Of a DNA stretch of 64,000 nt, positions 16,288-24,813 are shown in pieces (positions within the stretch are counted from its first letter, which is position 1; each line of letters opens with the position of its first letter). Below the pieces are notes generated by a model. It saw only the letters and a program-made list of their open reading frames with translations. It was not told where the DNA came from and made no database searches. Position numbers and translations under genes: made by a program. The stretch is from Pseudomonas sp. ATCC 13867. Lineage in GTDB: Bacteria > Pseudomonadota > Gammaproteobacteria > Pseudomonadales > Pseudomonadaceae. Location: positions 3,975,001-4,039,000 of the forward strand of contig NC_020829.1 in the NCBI RefSeq assembly GCF_000349845.1. Direction: 5' to 3'.

Positions 16288-17142
16288 ATGAACGTAAAAC
16301 AATTACAAGAATGCTTTTGCAAGGTACTGACCGCGTGCACCCTGGCCCTCGCCGTACAGGCAACCGAGGCCGCCGACTGGAGCGATACCTTCGTCGGCTT
16401 CCGCTATGGCGAGCACTTCACCGAGCCGCCAGTGGACAAGAAGATCCAGAAGGAGATCTACCAGCTCGGCCACAGCCGGGGTAACGAGCGCGGCATGGGC
16501 TTGTTCAACCTGGACATCCTCAAGTCCGACGGCAACGACCCAGAGAAGGACAGCGACCACGGCGCCATCGAGGCGTACATGGTCTATCGCCACCAGTTCT
16601 ACCTGAGCCACCTGTTCGACCGCTCGTTCCGCTATGGCCCGATCAAGGACATCGCCATCGGCGGCGGCGCCGAACTGAACTACAAGAACACCGACTTTTC
16701 CACCCGCAAGCGCATGCTGCTGGTCGGCCCGACACTGAAGTTCGACGTGCCCGGCTACCTCGACCTCAGCCTGTTCTACGCCATGGAGTGGAACCACTGC
16801 GGCCTGCCCGCCTGCCAGACCGAGAACATCGAGTTCGACCCGTACTACGTGATCCACCTGGCCTGGGGCTACCCCTTCCAGGCCGGCGAGGTGCCGCTGA
16901 AGTTCCACGGCTTCGCCAGCTACAAGACCGAGAAGGGCGAGGACTACTTCCGCCAGGATACCGGCGAGGAAAGCCTGGTGCGCGGCGCGCTGATGGTCGA
17001 TGTCGGCAAGCTGGCCTTCGGCGAAAAGAACAAGCTGTGGGTCGGCCCGGGCTACGAGTGGTGGCACCACAAGTACGGTGCGGTACATAAGCCAGGCGTC
17101 AACACCCGCGCCCCGACGCTGCACATGGAGTGGCATTTCTAA
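16288..17142 (+). CDS. Tsx-like outer-membrane channel protein
   Basis: A 284-residue protein with a signal peptide (about residues 1-28, ending near TEA-ADWSD) and a 12-strand-type barrel of the nucleoside-specific channel (Tsx) family: WSDTFVGFRYGEHFTEP, IGGGAELNYKNTDFS, LKFHGFASYKTEKGEDYF and the C-terminal LHMEWHF, ending in Phe as outer-membrane proteins do. It is the last gene of the catabolic cluster, 88 bp after mmsA, and probably allows the substrate across the outer membrane. A nucleobase- or nucleoside-like substrate would fit the RutE-like enzyme, but that is only a hint. Confidence 0.82.
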   Translation: MNVKQLQECFCKVLTACTLALAVQATEAADWSDTFVGFRYGEHFTEPPVDKKIQKEIYQLGHSRGNERGMGLFNLDILKSDGNDPEKDSDHGAIEAYMVYRHQFYLSHLFDRSFRYGPIKDIAIGGGAELNYKNTDFSTRKRMLLVGPTLKFDVPGYLDLSLFYAMEWNHCGLPACQTENIEFDPYYVIHLAWGYPFQAGEVPLKFHGFASYKTEKGEDYFRQDTGEESLVRGALMVDVGKLAFGEKNKLWVGPGYEWWHHKYGAVHKPGVNTRAPTLHMEWHF

Positions 17143-17168
17143 GGGCGACGAACTTCCCCTGTCCGGAT

Positions 17169-17196
17169 GCCGGAGGGCCTGCCATGACACTCCGGC
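17169..17196. terminator. Weak stem-loop after the catabolic cluster
   Basis: GCCGGAG (17169-17175) and CTCCGGC (17190-17196) form a 7-bp stem 27 bp past the Tsx-like stop. There is no T-run, so a termination role is uncertain. Confidence 0.3.
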
Positions 17197-17285
17197 GCTC
17201 CGGCACTCCTTGGCCAACCTGAAGCGGTCAGTCGCTATTGGGCAACTGGAGCTGGCGGAACCGATGCAGCACCGCTTCTTGAGCG

Positions 17286-17407
17286 TCATCCAGAACCTCG
17301 TCCCAGGGCAGAGGGGGGAGCGAACAGCGCGCCAAGATAATCGATGAAGGTCCGTACTTTCGTCGGCACAGGATGGATCGGCGAACCGATGGCGAGGAGC
17401 GCGCCAA
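17286..17407 (-). pseudogene. C-terminal fragment of a LysR-type regulator
   Basis: Reading the minus strand gives LAIGSPIHPVPTKVRTFIDY, followed by LGALFAPPSALGRGSG and a stop at 17286-17288. The PTKVRTFIDYL segment is the usual C-terminal end of LysR regulators. An in-frame stop lies directly upstream (about 17408-17410), and no LysR DNA-binding domain is present, so only about 40 codons remain. Confidence 0.6.
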
Positions 17408-17469
17408 GTCACTCGGCAAGCAACTCGTTGCTGACTACGAAGGCGCAGTTCTGCTCGCCAGAATCTATC

Positions 17470-17978
17470 GGAGCGCGAGTCTAATCGATACGGCAAACGC
17501 TTTCGTAAGCGATTCAAAACCAAGGCCGAAGCGCAACGCTTCGAGGCCCTGATGCGTCAGCGCCTGGTACAGAATCCGGAATGGAATCCACAGCCCAAGG
17601 ATCGGCGGCGATTGTCCGAGTTGATCGAGCGCTGGAGCGTTCCGCATGGCCACGCGTTGAGCGACGGCGAGAATCGCAAGCGGCTTTTGCTGCAGTTGGC
17701 CGAGGATATGGGCGAACCGGTGGCGGCGCAGCTAACGGGCAACCAGTACACGGAGTATCGAACTGGCTACAGGGGCGCATGGCAAGACGTTGAACAACCG
17801 CCTGGGGTATCTGCGAGCGGTGTACAACGAGCTGCACCAGTTGGGCGAGATCGGCTACACGAATCCACTGCAACGGGTGAACTTGCTGATGGCCTGCTTC
17901 TGTTCGGCAGGATCGCTGCTCTTCAACAAAGTGGACACGCGCGAGACTGCCGTCCTGACTTCGGGCGAAGAGTCGTAG
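17470..17978 (+). pseudogene. Frameshifted, truncated phage-type tyrosine integrase
   Basis: From 17486 one frame reads RYGKRFRKRFKTKAEAQRFE and continues to QYTEYRTGYRG near 17775; the family sequence then resumes in another frame as TLNNRLGYLRAVYNELHQLG (about 17785-17885). This is the N-terminal arm-binding and core-binding part of Pf-type phage integrases. The catalytic domain with its Arg/His/Tyr residues is absent, and an intact start is not seen. It lies about 250 bp from the 3' end of tRNA-Ser, a common integration target, so it marks a decayed integrated element. Confidence 0.75.
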
Positions 17979-18091
17979 ATGGACTTAGTGATGTGCTTGT
18001 GAATGGCCGCACCAGCGGCGCTGATGAGTAGCACGCAGAAGACTAAGGCGCCGAAAGAAAGGAATACCTTTGCGAATCCCATGACCACCAT
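17855..18091 (-). CDS. Small hypothetical membrane protein, possibly truncated
   Basis: A 78-residue frame (alternative start 18082) with one clear membrane helix at about residues 7-30 (KVFLSFGALVFCVLLISAAG) followed by a charged tail. I recognise no family. Its last ~10 codons run antisense to the integrase remnant, so the C-terminus may have been changed by the recombination that made the junction near 17885. It is read in the same direction as tRNA-Ser and lies downstream of it. Confidence 0.4.
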   Translation of the reverse strand: MVVMGFAKVFLSFGALVFCVLLISAAGAAIHKHITKSIYDSSPEVRTAVSRVSTLLKSSDPAEQKQAISKFTRCSGFV

Positions 18092-18184
18092 CCCTGGTTG
18101 GTTCGAGCGAGTGTATTCCACTGAGGCTGGGCTGCCGATAGCGTGCCTGATCCTTTCGACACTGGCCCGGACGCAGAAAAGACA

Positions 18185-18217
18185 AAGCCCCTGAAACTCT
18201 AGGAATTTCAGGGGCTT
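18185..18217 (-). terminator. Terminator downstream of tRNA-Ser
   Basis: AAGCCCCTGAAA (18185-18196) pairs over 12 bp with TTTCAGGGGCTT (18206-18217). On the minus strand it follows the tRNA 3' end by 15 bp and is succeeded by a short T-rich stretch, as expected for the tRNA terminator. Confidence 0.75.
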
Positions 18218-18232
18218 CAGCCATTTCAATAA

Positions 18233-18322
18233 TGGCGGAGAGATAGGGATTTGAACCCTAGGAGCCATTGCTGACTCAACGGATTTCGAATCCGTCCCGT
18301 TCGACCACTCCGGCATCTCTCC
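18233..18322 (-). tRNA. tRNA-Ser (anticodon CGA)
   Basis: The minus strand gives a 90-nt class II tRNA: acceptor arm GGAGAGA paired with TCTCTCC, a long variable arm, TTCAAATCC in the T loop, and the anticodon stem-loop ACGGA-TTCGAAA-TCCGT with CGA at the centre. The 3' CCA is encoded (TGG at 18233-18235 on the plus strand). An integrase remnant lies beyond its 3' end, pointing to past use as an attachment site. No second copy of the 3' end was found in the window. Confidence 0.95.
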
Positions 18323-18417
18323 GTGCGGCGCGCATGATACCAGCTTGAAGTCCGAACGCGAAGCTTTGTTTTCGGATTTTTTTGCGTGGTATCAGGCGCT
18401 TGCGTGCGCTCGGCGGA

Positions 18418-19128
18418 TCAGAGCGGGACGCCGAGGCGGCGGGCCACTTCTTCGTAGGCCTCGATGACATCGCCCAGCCCCTGGCGGAAGCGGTCCTTGT
18501 CCATCTTCTTGCGGGTTTCCTTGTCCCACAGGCGGCAACCGTCCGGGCTGAACTCGTCGCCCAGGACGATCTTGCCGTGGAACAGGCCGAACTCGAGCTT
18601 GAAGTCCACCAGCAGCAGACCGGCGTCGTCGAACAGCTTGTTCAGCACTTCGTTGACCTTGAAGGAGTAGGCCTTCATTTCGGCCAGTTGCTCCAGGGTC
18701 GCCCAGCCGAAGGCCTGGACGTGGGATTCGTTGATGAACGGGTCGCCCAGGGCGTCGTTCTTCAGGAACAGTTCGAAGGTCGGCGGAGTGAGCTGCAGGC
18801 CCTCCTCCACGCCCAGGCGGCGCACCAGGCTGCCGGCGGCGTAGTTGCGCACGACGCACTCGACCGGAATCATGGCGAGCTTCTTGACCAGCACTTCGTT
18901 GTCCGACAGCAGGGCGTCGAACTGGGTCGGGATGCCGGCGGCTTCGAGCTTCTGCATGATGAAGGCGTTGAACTTGTTGTTCACCATGCCTTTGCGATCA
19001 AGCTGTTCGATGCGCTTGCCGTCGAACGCCGAGGTGTCGTTGCGGAACAGCAGGACGAGGCGGTCGGCGTCATCGGTGGTGTAAACCGACTTGGCCTTGC
19101 CGCGATAGAGTTCTTCGCGTTTTTCCAT
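18418..19128 (-). CDS. purC: Phosphoribosylaminoimidazole-succinocarboxamide synthase
   Basis: A 236-residue SAICAR synthetase, the usual length, which joins CAIR and aspartate with ATP in purine synthesis. Visible family motifs are [15 protein letters not shown] at the N-terminus, [13 protein letters not shown], and [12 protein letters not shown] with [13 protein letters not shown]. The frame is open far upstream into the next gene's region, but the ATG at 19128 begins the conserved domain. The gene follows the MBL-fold gene on the same strand. Confidence 0.95.
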   Translation of the reverse strand: MEKREELYRGKAKSVYTTDDADRLVLLFRNDTSAFDGKRIEQLDRKGMVNNKFNAFIMQKLEAAGIPTQFDALLSDNEVLVKKLAMIPVECVVRNYAAGSLVRRLGVEEGLQLTPPTFELFLKNDALGDPFINESHVQAFGWATLEQLAEMKAYSFKVNEVLNKLFDDAGLLLVDFKLEFGLFHGKIVLGDEFSPDGCRLWDKETRKKMDKDRFRQGLGDVIEAYEEVARRLGVPL

Positions 19129-19157
19129 GATGGGCTCCGCTTGCTTAAGGGGTGGGC

Positions 19158-19916
19158 TCAGGCGATGGTGCGCCAGTCGAGTCCAGAATGCTGATCGGCT
19201 ACCTGCAGCCAGTCCGGGTCGCACCCTAGGGTGTCGACGAAGCTTTGCCGGGCCAGCTGCGGCGAGTTGTTCTTTTCGCTGAGATGCGCCAGCACCAGGT
19301 GCTGCAGGCTTTCCCAGCCCAGTTGGGCCACCAGTTCGGCGGCCTGCCGGTTGTTCAAATGTCCCCACTGGCCGCCTACACGGACCTTGAGTGGGTAGGG
19401 ATACGGACCGCGGGCCAGCATGTCGGTATCGTGGTTTGCCTCGATAACCAAGGCATCGAGGCCACGATAGCATTCCAGCACCTGCGCCGTGGCGGCTCCC
19501 AGATCGGTGAGCTGGCCAAAGCGCTTCCGGCCATCGGAAAACACGTACTGCAGGGGCTCCCGCGCATCGTGGGAGACGCTCACCGCAGTGACTTCCAGGT
19601 CTTTCAGTACCAGGCGGTCGCCGCATCTGAGCAGCCCCGCCGGTGTCACCGGCTTGCGCATTCCCTGCAGGGTACCGGCGCTGAGGTACACGGGTATTCG
19701 ATGGTGCCGGGCCAGCAGTTCGACGCCGTTGATGTGATCGGAGTGCTCGTGCGTGACCAGTACCGCGTCCAGTTGCCCGGGCTCTACGCCCAGGCGCGCC
19801 AGACGGCGGATGGTTTCACGCAGCGGGAAGCCGCAATCGATCAGTATCCGGGTGTCAGAACTGCTCACCAAGGCCGAATTGCCCCGGCTTCCGCTCCCCA
19901 GGACCGCGAAGTGCAC
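19158..19916 (-). CDS. MBL-fold metallo-hydrolase (YycJ-like)
   Basis: A 252-residue metallo-beta-lactamase-fold protein. The metal-binding [10 protein letters not shown] motif lies at about residues 58-66, and later His residues ([21 protein letters not shown]) complete the site. The family includes YycJ/WalJ nucleases; the true substrate is not readable. The GTG at 19916 has AGGAG about 10 nt upstream and starts the conserved [16 protein letters not shown], so the gene overlaps the end of bamC by 62 bp, suggesting coupled translation. Confidence 0.82.
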   Translation of the reverse strand: MHFAVLGSGSRGNSALVSSSDTRILIDCGFPLRETIRRLARLGVEPGQLDAVLVTHEHSDHINGVELLARHHRIPVYLSAGTLQGMRKPVTPAGLLRCGDRLVLKDLEVTAVSVSHDAREPLQYVFSDGRKRFGQLTDLGAATAQVLECYRGLDALVIEANHDTDMLARGPYPYPLKVRVGGQWGHLNNRQAAELVAQLGWESLQHLVLAHLSEKNNSPQLARQSFVDTLGCDPDWLQVADQHSGLDWRTIA

Positions 19917-21045
19917 TGCGCATACTCTCCTGGAGTTTTTCCAGCACGCCCTGCGCGACATCGGCCGGCGCGGAGGTGTTGATGTCTTTGTCGACGGTGA
20001 TCTGCACCGTGTTGTTCACGCTGGTCAGGCGAACCTGGTAGCGCTGCGCCTTGGCGTCTTCCTCTTCCTTGGTCTTCTCGCCACCGCCGAACAGGCGGCT
20101 GAAGAAGCCTGGCTTGTCTTCGTCCTTCTTCTTCGCGCCTTCTGCGATGTTGACGTAGTACACGCCCAGGCTGCGGTTGAGGTCGTCGACGCGGATGTCG
20201 GCGCGATCCAGTGCGCGGCCAACGCTGACCCAGGTGCGATCGAAGTCGGAATCCACGGTGAGCACCGGGTTGCCGCTACCGTCCTTGCTCAGCTCGGCGG
20301 TGCCGGGCGTGTCGTAGGCCGAGTGCGCGGCGAGCAGGGAGACGGAGCCGCCCTTCTCGGCGCTGGTGGCCATGTTGGCCAGCATTTCATCGAGCAGCGC
20401 GGCGTCGAGGCTCGGCACGACCGGCTTGGACGGCCAGTCGGCGCTGGCAGTGCTGCCGGCAGGGCGGGTTTCGCTCAGCACGTAGACTTCGCTGGTGTTG
20501 GTTTCCACGCCCGGCTCGATGCGCACGCGCACGCGCGCTTCGCTGTCGGGCTCGACGCCGGAGACGCGGCTACTCAGGCGGCGCGCCAGGGGCGCGGAGA
20601 GCTGCGAGAGCGGCTGCCAGTTGGTGCTGAACTCCCCGGTCTGCGGGCGTTCGTCGGCAATGGAGAAGCCGTTGTCCTGGAAGAACTGATGGGCCACCGG
20701 CCACACTTCGGCCGGCGGACGCTGGGCGATCAGCCAGCGCGAATCGCCGCTCTTCTGCAGGCTGAAGTCGCTGACTTCGCCGGAACTGGCCAGCGGCTGC
20801 GGGCGCGGCACTTCGAACTCGCCCTCTTTCGCATGGGTGTCGGCGACGTTCAGGGGCACCGGCAGCAGTGGGTCGAGCGGCTTGCTCTGCAGGCCTTCGG
20901 GCACCTTCATCGGCGCCGTTTCGCGGGCATTGAGGTAGTCGTCGCCACGGTCACGGAAATAGCCATCCGGCCCCCACAGCCAGCCGCAGCCGGAGGTGTT
21001 GCCGATGACCAGGGCGAGCGCAGTCAGTCCTGCCAGTCGCTTCAT
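19855..21045 (-). CDS. bamC: Outer membrane assembly lipoprotein BamC
   Basis: A 396-residue lipoprotein with a signal sequence ending in TSGC (Cys20), an unstructured stretch, and two helix-grip domains as in BamC/NlpB of the outer-membrane barrel assembly machine. The sequence following the lipobox ([20 protein letters not shown]) is the segment that threads along BamD in the family. It is located directly downstream of dapA, the same arrangement as dapA-bamC(nlpB)-purC in E. coli, and overlaps the MBL-fold gene at its 3' end. Confidence 0.9.
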   Translation of the reverse strand: MKRLAGLTALALVIGNTSGCGWLWGPDGYFRDRGDDYLNARETAPMKVPEGLQSKPLDPLLPVPLNVADTHAKEGEFEVPRPQPLASSGEVSDFSLQKSGDSRWLIAQRPPAEVWPVAHQFFQDNGFSIADERPQTGEFSTNWQPLSQLSAPLARRLSSRVSGVEPDSEARVRVRIEPGVETNTSEVYVLSETRPAGSTASADWPSKPVVPSLDAALLDEMLANMATSAEKGGSVSLLAAHSAYDTPGTAELSKDGSGNPVLTVDSDFDRTWVSVGRALDRADIRVDDLNRSLGVYYVNIAEGAKKKDEDKPGFFSRLFGGGEKTKEEEDAKAQRYQVRLTSVNNTVQITVDKDINTSAPADVAQGVLEKLQESMRSALRGPGERKPGQFGLGEQF

Positions 21046-21058
21046 GCGAGAGAGCTCC

Positions 21059-21937
21059 TTAAGCCAGCACGCCGGTCTGGCGCATGGCCTGACGCAGCGG
21101 TTCGTGGCAACGCGGGCTGAGCCAGGTCAGGGGCAGGCGGATACCTTCGGGGATCAACCCCATTTCGTGCAGGGCGAACTTCACCGGAATCGGGTTGGAT
21201 TCGATGAACAGGGCCTTGTGCAGCGGCATCAGGCGGTCGTTGATGGCGCGGGCTTCGCCGGCATCGCCACGCATGGCGGCGGCGCACAGGTTGCTCATGG
21301 CGCGCGGGGCGACGTTGGCGGTCACAGAAATGTTGCCCTTGCCGCCCATCAGCATCAGCTCGACAGCGGTGGCGTCGTCGCCGGAATAGACCAGGAAGTC
21401 CTTGCCGACGCGGTCCAGCACTTCCTTGCCGCGCTGCAGGTCGCCGGTGGCTTCCTTGATGCCGATGATGTTCGCCACCTTGGACAGGCGCTCGACGGTC
21501 TCCGGCAGCATGTCGCAGGAGGTACGGCCGGGCACGTTGTAGAGAATCTGCGGGATGGTCACGGCTTCGGCGATGTGGCGGAAGTGCTGGTACAGGCCTT
21601 CCTGGGTCGGCTTGTTGTAGTACGGGGTCACCAGCAGGCAAGCGTCGGCACCGCCGGTCTTGGCGGCTTCGGTCAGCTCGACGGCCTCGCGGGTGGAGTT
21701 GGCACCGGTGCCGGCGATGACCGGGATGCGGCCGTTGACCTGGTCGACCACGCGACGGATCACTTCCAGGTGTTCGCTCACGTCCAGAGTGGCCGATTCA
21801 CCCGTGGTGCCGACCGCGACGATGGCGTTGGTGCCTTCCTGCAGGTGGAAGTCCACCAGCTTCGCGAGGCTGTCCCAGTCCAGTCGACCCTGAGCATCGA
21901 AGGGGGTGACCAGCGCCACCATACTGCCCGCAATCAT
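21059..21937 (-). CDS. dapA: 4-hydroxy-tetrahydrodipicolinate synthase
   Basis: A 292-residue DapA, the standard length. It condenses pyruvate with aspartate semialdehyde in lysine and diaminopimelate synthesis. Motifs: [20 protein letters not shown] with the catalytic Tyr, and [10 protein letters not shown] with the Schiff-base Lys. The ATG at 21937 has AGGAG 8 nt upstream. It is divergent from gcvR and heads a dapA-bamC-MBL-purC run. Confidence 0.95.
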   Translation of the reverse strand: MIAGSMVALVTPFDAQGRLDWDSLAKLVDFHLQEGTNAIVAVGTTGESATLDVSEHLEVIRRVVDQVNGRIPVIAGTGANSTREAVELTEAAKTGGADACLLVTPYYNKPTQEGLYQHFRHIAEAVTIPQILYNVPGRTSCDMLPETVERLSKVANIIGIKEATGDLQRGKEVLDRVGKDFLVYSGDDATAVELMLMGGKGNISVTANVAPRAMSNLCAAAMRGDAGEARAINDRLMPLHKALFIESNPIPVKFALHEMGLIPEGIRLPLTWLSPRCHEPLRQAMRQTGVLA

Positions 21938-22108
21938 GCAACCGCTCCTGCCGGAAAAAGAAAGCCGTAATGGTACTGTCGCCACCGGCCACGCACAAGG
22001 TGACAGCAGCGTCCGCGAACGCACAGACATTCCCCTCATCGGCGCTTTTCGCTACCCTTCCCCCTTTGTCGATGCGGCCCGCTTGGCCGCCACTCCCAGG
22101 AAAGCTGC

Positions 22109-22666
22109 ATGTCCACCTCCCACCCTCGTGAACAATTCCTTCTGATCAGTGCTCTTGGTCCGAACCCGATGGAGTTGACCAGCGTGCTGTGCCGCACCTG
22201 CGTCGACAACCGTTGCTCGGTGGTCAGCAGCCGCCTGACCCGCCACGGCGAGTTCAGCGCGCTGATCCTGCAGGTCTCCGGCAGCTGGGATGCCCTGGCT
22301 CGCCTGGAGGGCGGCCTGCCGCCCCTGGCCAAACGCCACGGCTTCACCCTCAGCGTCACCCGCAGCAACGCCCACGTCACCCGCGCCCAGGCGCTGCCTT
22401 ACGTGGCCTACGTCAGCGCGGTCTATCGTCCGGACATCCTCAACGAGCTGTGCCAGTTCTTCATCGATCACCACATCGAGCTGGAGAACCTCACCTGCGA
22501 CACCTACCAGGCGCCGCACACCAACACCAGCATGCTCAACGCCACCATCACCGTGACCCTGCCGGCCGGCACCCAGATCAGTTGGCTGCGCGACCAGTTC
22601 CTGGACTTCGCCGACGCCCTGAACCTGGACGCGCTGATCGAGCCCTGGCGCCCGCAGCATCCCTAA
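22109..22666 (+). CDS. gcvR: Glycine cleavage system regulator-type ACT protein (GcvR)
   Basis: A 185-residue protein with two ACT domains (about residues 8-85 and 95-175), the layout of GcvR, which in E. coli binds glycine and antagonises GcvA at the gcv operon. In Pseudomonas the dapA-gcvR-bcp order is conserved. The start ATG at 22109 gives normal length. It is followed after 12 bp by bcp, so both are likely co-transcribed. Confidence 0.85.
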   Translation: MSTSHPREQFLLISALGPNPMELTSVLCRTCVDNRCSVVSSRLTRHGEFSALILQVSGSWDALARLEGGLPPLAKRHGFTLSVTRSNAHVTRAQALPYVAYVSAVYRPDILNELCQFFIDHHIELENLTCDTYQAPHTNTSMLNATITVTLPAGTQISWLRDQFLDFADALNLDALIEPWRPQHP

Positions 22667-22678
22667 GGAGAGAGCCTC

Positions 22679-23152
22679 ATGGCCGTTGAACTGAACAAAG
22701 CCGTCGCCGACTTCCAGGCCCCGGCCACCAGCGGTGTCGCCTTCCGTCTGTCGGAACTCAAGGGCAAGCAGGTCGTGCTGTACTTCTATCCCAAGGACAG
22801 CACACCCGGCTGCACCACCGAAGGCCAGGGCTTCCGCGACAAGATCGAGGACTTCGCCACGGCCAACACCGTCGTTTTCGGGGTGTCCCGCGATGGCATC
22901 AAGTCCCATGAGAACTTCAAGGCCAAGCAGTGCTTCCCCTTCGAGCTGATCAGCGACAAGGATGAAGCCGTCTGTCAGCTGTTCGACGTGATCAAGCTGA
23001 AGAAGCTCTACGGCAAGGAATACATGGGGGTAGACCGCAGCACCTTCCTGATCGACGCCAAGGGCGTGCTGCGCCAGGAATGGCGCGGCGTGAAGGTGCC
23101 GGGCCACGTCGATGCCGTGCTCGCCGCCGCCCAGGCGCTGAACAAGGGCTGA
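22679..23152 (+). CDS. bcp: Thioredoxin-dependent thiol peroxidase Bcp
   Basis: A 157-residue atypical peroxiredoxin of the Bcp/PrxQ group. The peroxidatic Cys45 lies in DSTPGCTTEGQGF. The resolving Cys found five residues later in E. coli Bcp is replaced by Gln50, so this is a form without the nearby disulfide partner; another Cys near residue 82 (KQCFPFEL) might serve. It reduces organic peroxides and H2O2. AAGGAGAG precedes the ATG. A bidirectional terminator follows. Confidence 0.92.
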   Translation: MAVELNKAVADFQAPATSGVAFRLSELKGKQVVLYFYPKDSTPGCTTEGQGFRDKIEDFATANTVVFGVSRDGIKSHENFKAKQCFPFELISDKDEAVCQLFDVIKLKKLYGKEYMGVDRSTFLIDAKGVLRQEWRGVKVPGHVDAVLAAAQALNKG

Positions 23153-23168
23153 GTTACCGAGCCATATG

Positions 23169-23196
23169 AAAAAGCCCGGCCTGTGCCGGGCTTTTT
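23169..23196. terminator. Bidirectional terminator between bcp and perM
   Basis: AAAGCCCGGC and GCCGGGCTTT pair around CTGT, flanked by A-runs and T-runs so that it can work on both strands between two convergent genes. Confidence 0.9.
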
Positions 23197-23203
23197 CGCT
23201 CCA

Positions 23204-24283
23204 TCACATCAGCGGACTGACTTGCCGTTCCGGCTCCGGCTGCCGGGGCCAGGCATCCAGCACGGCTTTCACCAGGGTCGCCAGCGGAATGGCGAAGAAC
23301 ACGCCCCAGAAGCCCCACAGGCCACCGAACAGCAGCACGGCACAGATGATCGCCACCGGGTGCAGGTTGACCGCTTCGGAGAACAGCAGCGGCACCAGTA
23401 CGTTGCCATCCAGCGCCTGGATGATCGCATGGGCGGCCATCAGGTAGATGAACTGGTCGCTCCAGCCCCACTGGAACAGCGCGATCAGCGCCACCGGCAC
23501 CGTCACCACTACCGCGCCGATATAAGGCACCACCACCGACAGGCCGACCAGCAAGGCGAGCAGCGCGGCATAGTTCAGCCCCAGCACCGCAAAGGCGATG
23601 TAGGTTGTCACGCCGGTGATGAAGATCTCGACGACCTTGCCACGGATGTAGTTGGCGATCTGCTGGTTCATCTCGTTCCACACCTGCTTCATCAGCCCCC
23701 GCTCGCGCGGCAGGTAGCGGCGGAACCAGTGGTAGAAGCGGCGGCGGTCCTTGAGGAAGAAGAACACCAGGATCGGCACCAGCACCAGGTAGATCATGAT
23801 ATTGACCAGCACCGGCAGCCCGGACAGCGAGAACGTCAGCGCCCATTGGCCCAGTTGGCCCAGCTCGCTGCGCGCCGCCTCGACGGTGTGCAGGACCTGC
23901 TCTTCGGTAACCATGTCCGGGTAACGCTCGGGCAGCATCAGCAGCGTGGCCTGCCAGTCGCCGAGCATCCGCGGCAATTCATTGAGCAGCGTGAACAGCT
24001 GCTTCCAGACCAGCGGCACCAGCACCAGCAGGAACACCGCGAGCAGGCCAAGGAAGAGCGAATAGACCAGCCAGACCGCGAACAGGTGCGGCAGGCGCAG
24101 GCGCTCCAGAACGCCCACCATGCCCTGGATCAGGAAGGCGATCACCATTGCGGCCAGCACCGGCGCGAGCATGCCGCCGAACGCCAGGATGACGCTGAAG
24201 CCCAGCACCAGAATGACCGCCAGCACTATCGCCTCCTCGTCGGAGAAATAGCGCTGCATCCAGTCCTGCAAAACCTTGAGCAT
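23204..24283 (-). CDS. perM: AI-2E family transporter (PerM-like)
   Basis: A 359-residue integral membrane protein of the PerM/AI-2E transporter family with about eight membrane segments and the conserved VVPYIGAVVVTVPVALIAL and PLLFSEAVNLHPVAIICAVLLFGGLWGFWGVFFAIPLATL blocks. Members export signalling molecules, ions or act with BepA-type proteases in some gammaproteobacteria. It is followed upstream by the TusA-like gene and a BepA-like protease, the same neighbourhood as in other pseudomonads. Confidence 0.88.
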   Translation of the reverse strand: MLKVLQDWMQRYFSDEEAIVLAVILVLGFSVILAFGGMLAPVLAAMVIAFLIQGMVGVLERLRLPHLFAVWLVYSLFLGLLAVFLLVLVPLVWKQLFTLLNELPRMLGDWQATLLMLPERYPDMVTEEQVLHTVEAARSELGQLGQWALTFSLSGLPVLVNIMIYLVLVPILVFFFLKDRRRFYHWFRRYLPRERGLMKQVWNEMNQQIANYIRGKVVEIFITGVTTYIAFAVLGLNYAALLALLVGLSVVVPYIGAVVVTVPVALIALFQWGWSDQFIYLMAAHAIIQALDGNVLVPLLFSEAVNLHPVAIICAVLLFGGLWGFWGVFFAIPLATLVKAVLDAWPRQPEPERQVSPLM

Positions 24284-24336
24284 GAACAGACCTGCAAAAC
24301 GAAGGGGGTAACGTCCCGGTTACCCGGACATGAGGG

Positions 24337-24588
24337 CTACTTCTTGCGCAGCCAGTAGCGATAGACGCCGGCTTCGACCTCTTCATGCAGTAGCGAGTGA
24401 CCGGCAAGCTCGGCGAAGGCGCGGAAATCCCGCTGCGACCCGGCATCGGTGGCGATCACCTTGAGCACCGCGCCGCTGGGCAGACGGTTCAGCTCGAGCT
24501 TGGCCTTGAGCAGGGGAAGCGGACAATTAAGACCGCTGGCATCCAGCTCCGCGTCACAGGCGGGGATGAGCGGCGTGGAATCAGACAT
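24337..24588 (-). CDS. TusA family sulfurtransferase
   Basis: An 83-residue single-domain protein with the TusA Cys-Pro-x-Pro motif at residues 22-25 (NCPLPLLKAK) and the C-terminal HEEVEAGVYRYWLRKK typical of the SirA/TusA/YedF group. The Cys carries persulfide sulfur for tRNA thiolation, molybdenum cofactor or other uses. In P. aeruginosa the gene at this place (PA1006) is linked to molybdenum homeostasis and nitrate respiration, which I cite from memory. It is 53 bp upstream of perM on the same strand. Confidence 0.88.
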   Translation of the reverse strand: MSDSTPLIPACDAELDASGLNCPLPLLKAKLELNRLPSGAVLKVIATDAGSQRDFRAFAELAGHSLLHEEVEAGVYRYWLRKK

Positions 24589-24717
24589 CGAAACGAACTC
24601 CGGGAAGGGCTCTCAAGGATACCGAAAGCATTGGAAAAGTAACCAGGCTCCGCGACACCCGCCGCCCGAACGACACCATCAGCTTCGCGGCTCGAAACCC
24701 AGGCAGCCCGGAAATAC

Positions 24718-24741
24718 CGACTGCGATTTGCACCGCAGTCG
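24718..24741. promoter_or_regulatory. Perfect dyad upstream of the BepA-like gene
   Basis: CGACTGCG (24718-24725) and CGCAGTCG (24734-24741) form a perfect 8-bp inverted repeat around 8 bases in the divergent spacer between the TusA-like gene and the protease gene. It could be an operator or an RNA hairpin in the protease leader. Confidence 0.35.
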
Positions 24742-24813
24742 CTCCGTGCGACCTAGGCATTGGCAATAACGTACAGCTAAAGTAGAGCCTTTCTCGGAAC
24801 GAGCTTCTTGTAC

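Noticed and set aside
19753..21120. A 455-codon plus-strand frame opposite bamC
   Set aside because: It is antisense to bamC with shadow-type composition; bamC has a lipobox and full homology.
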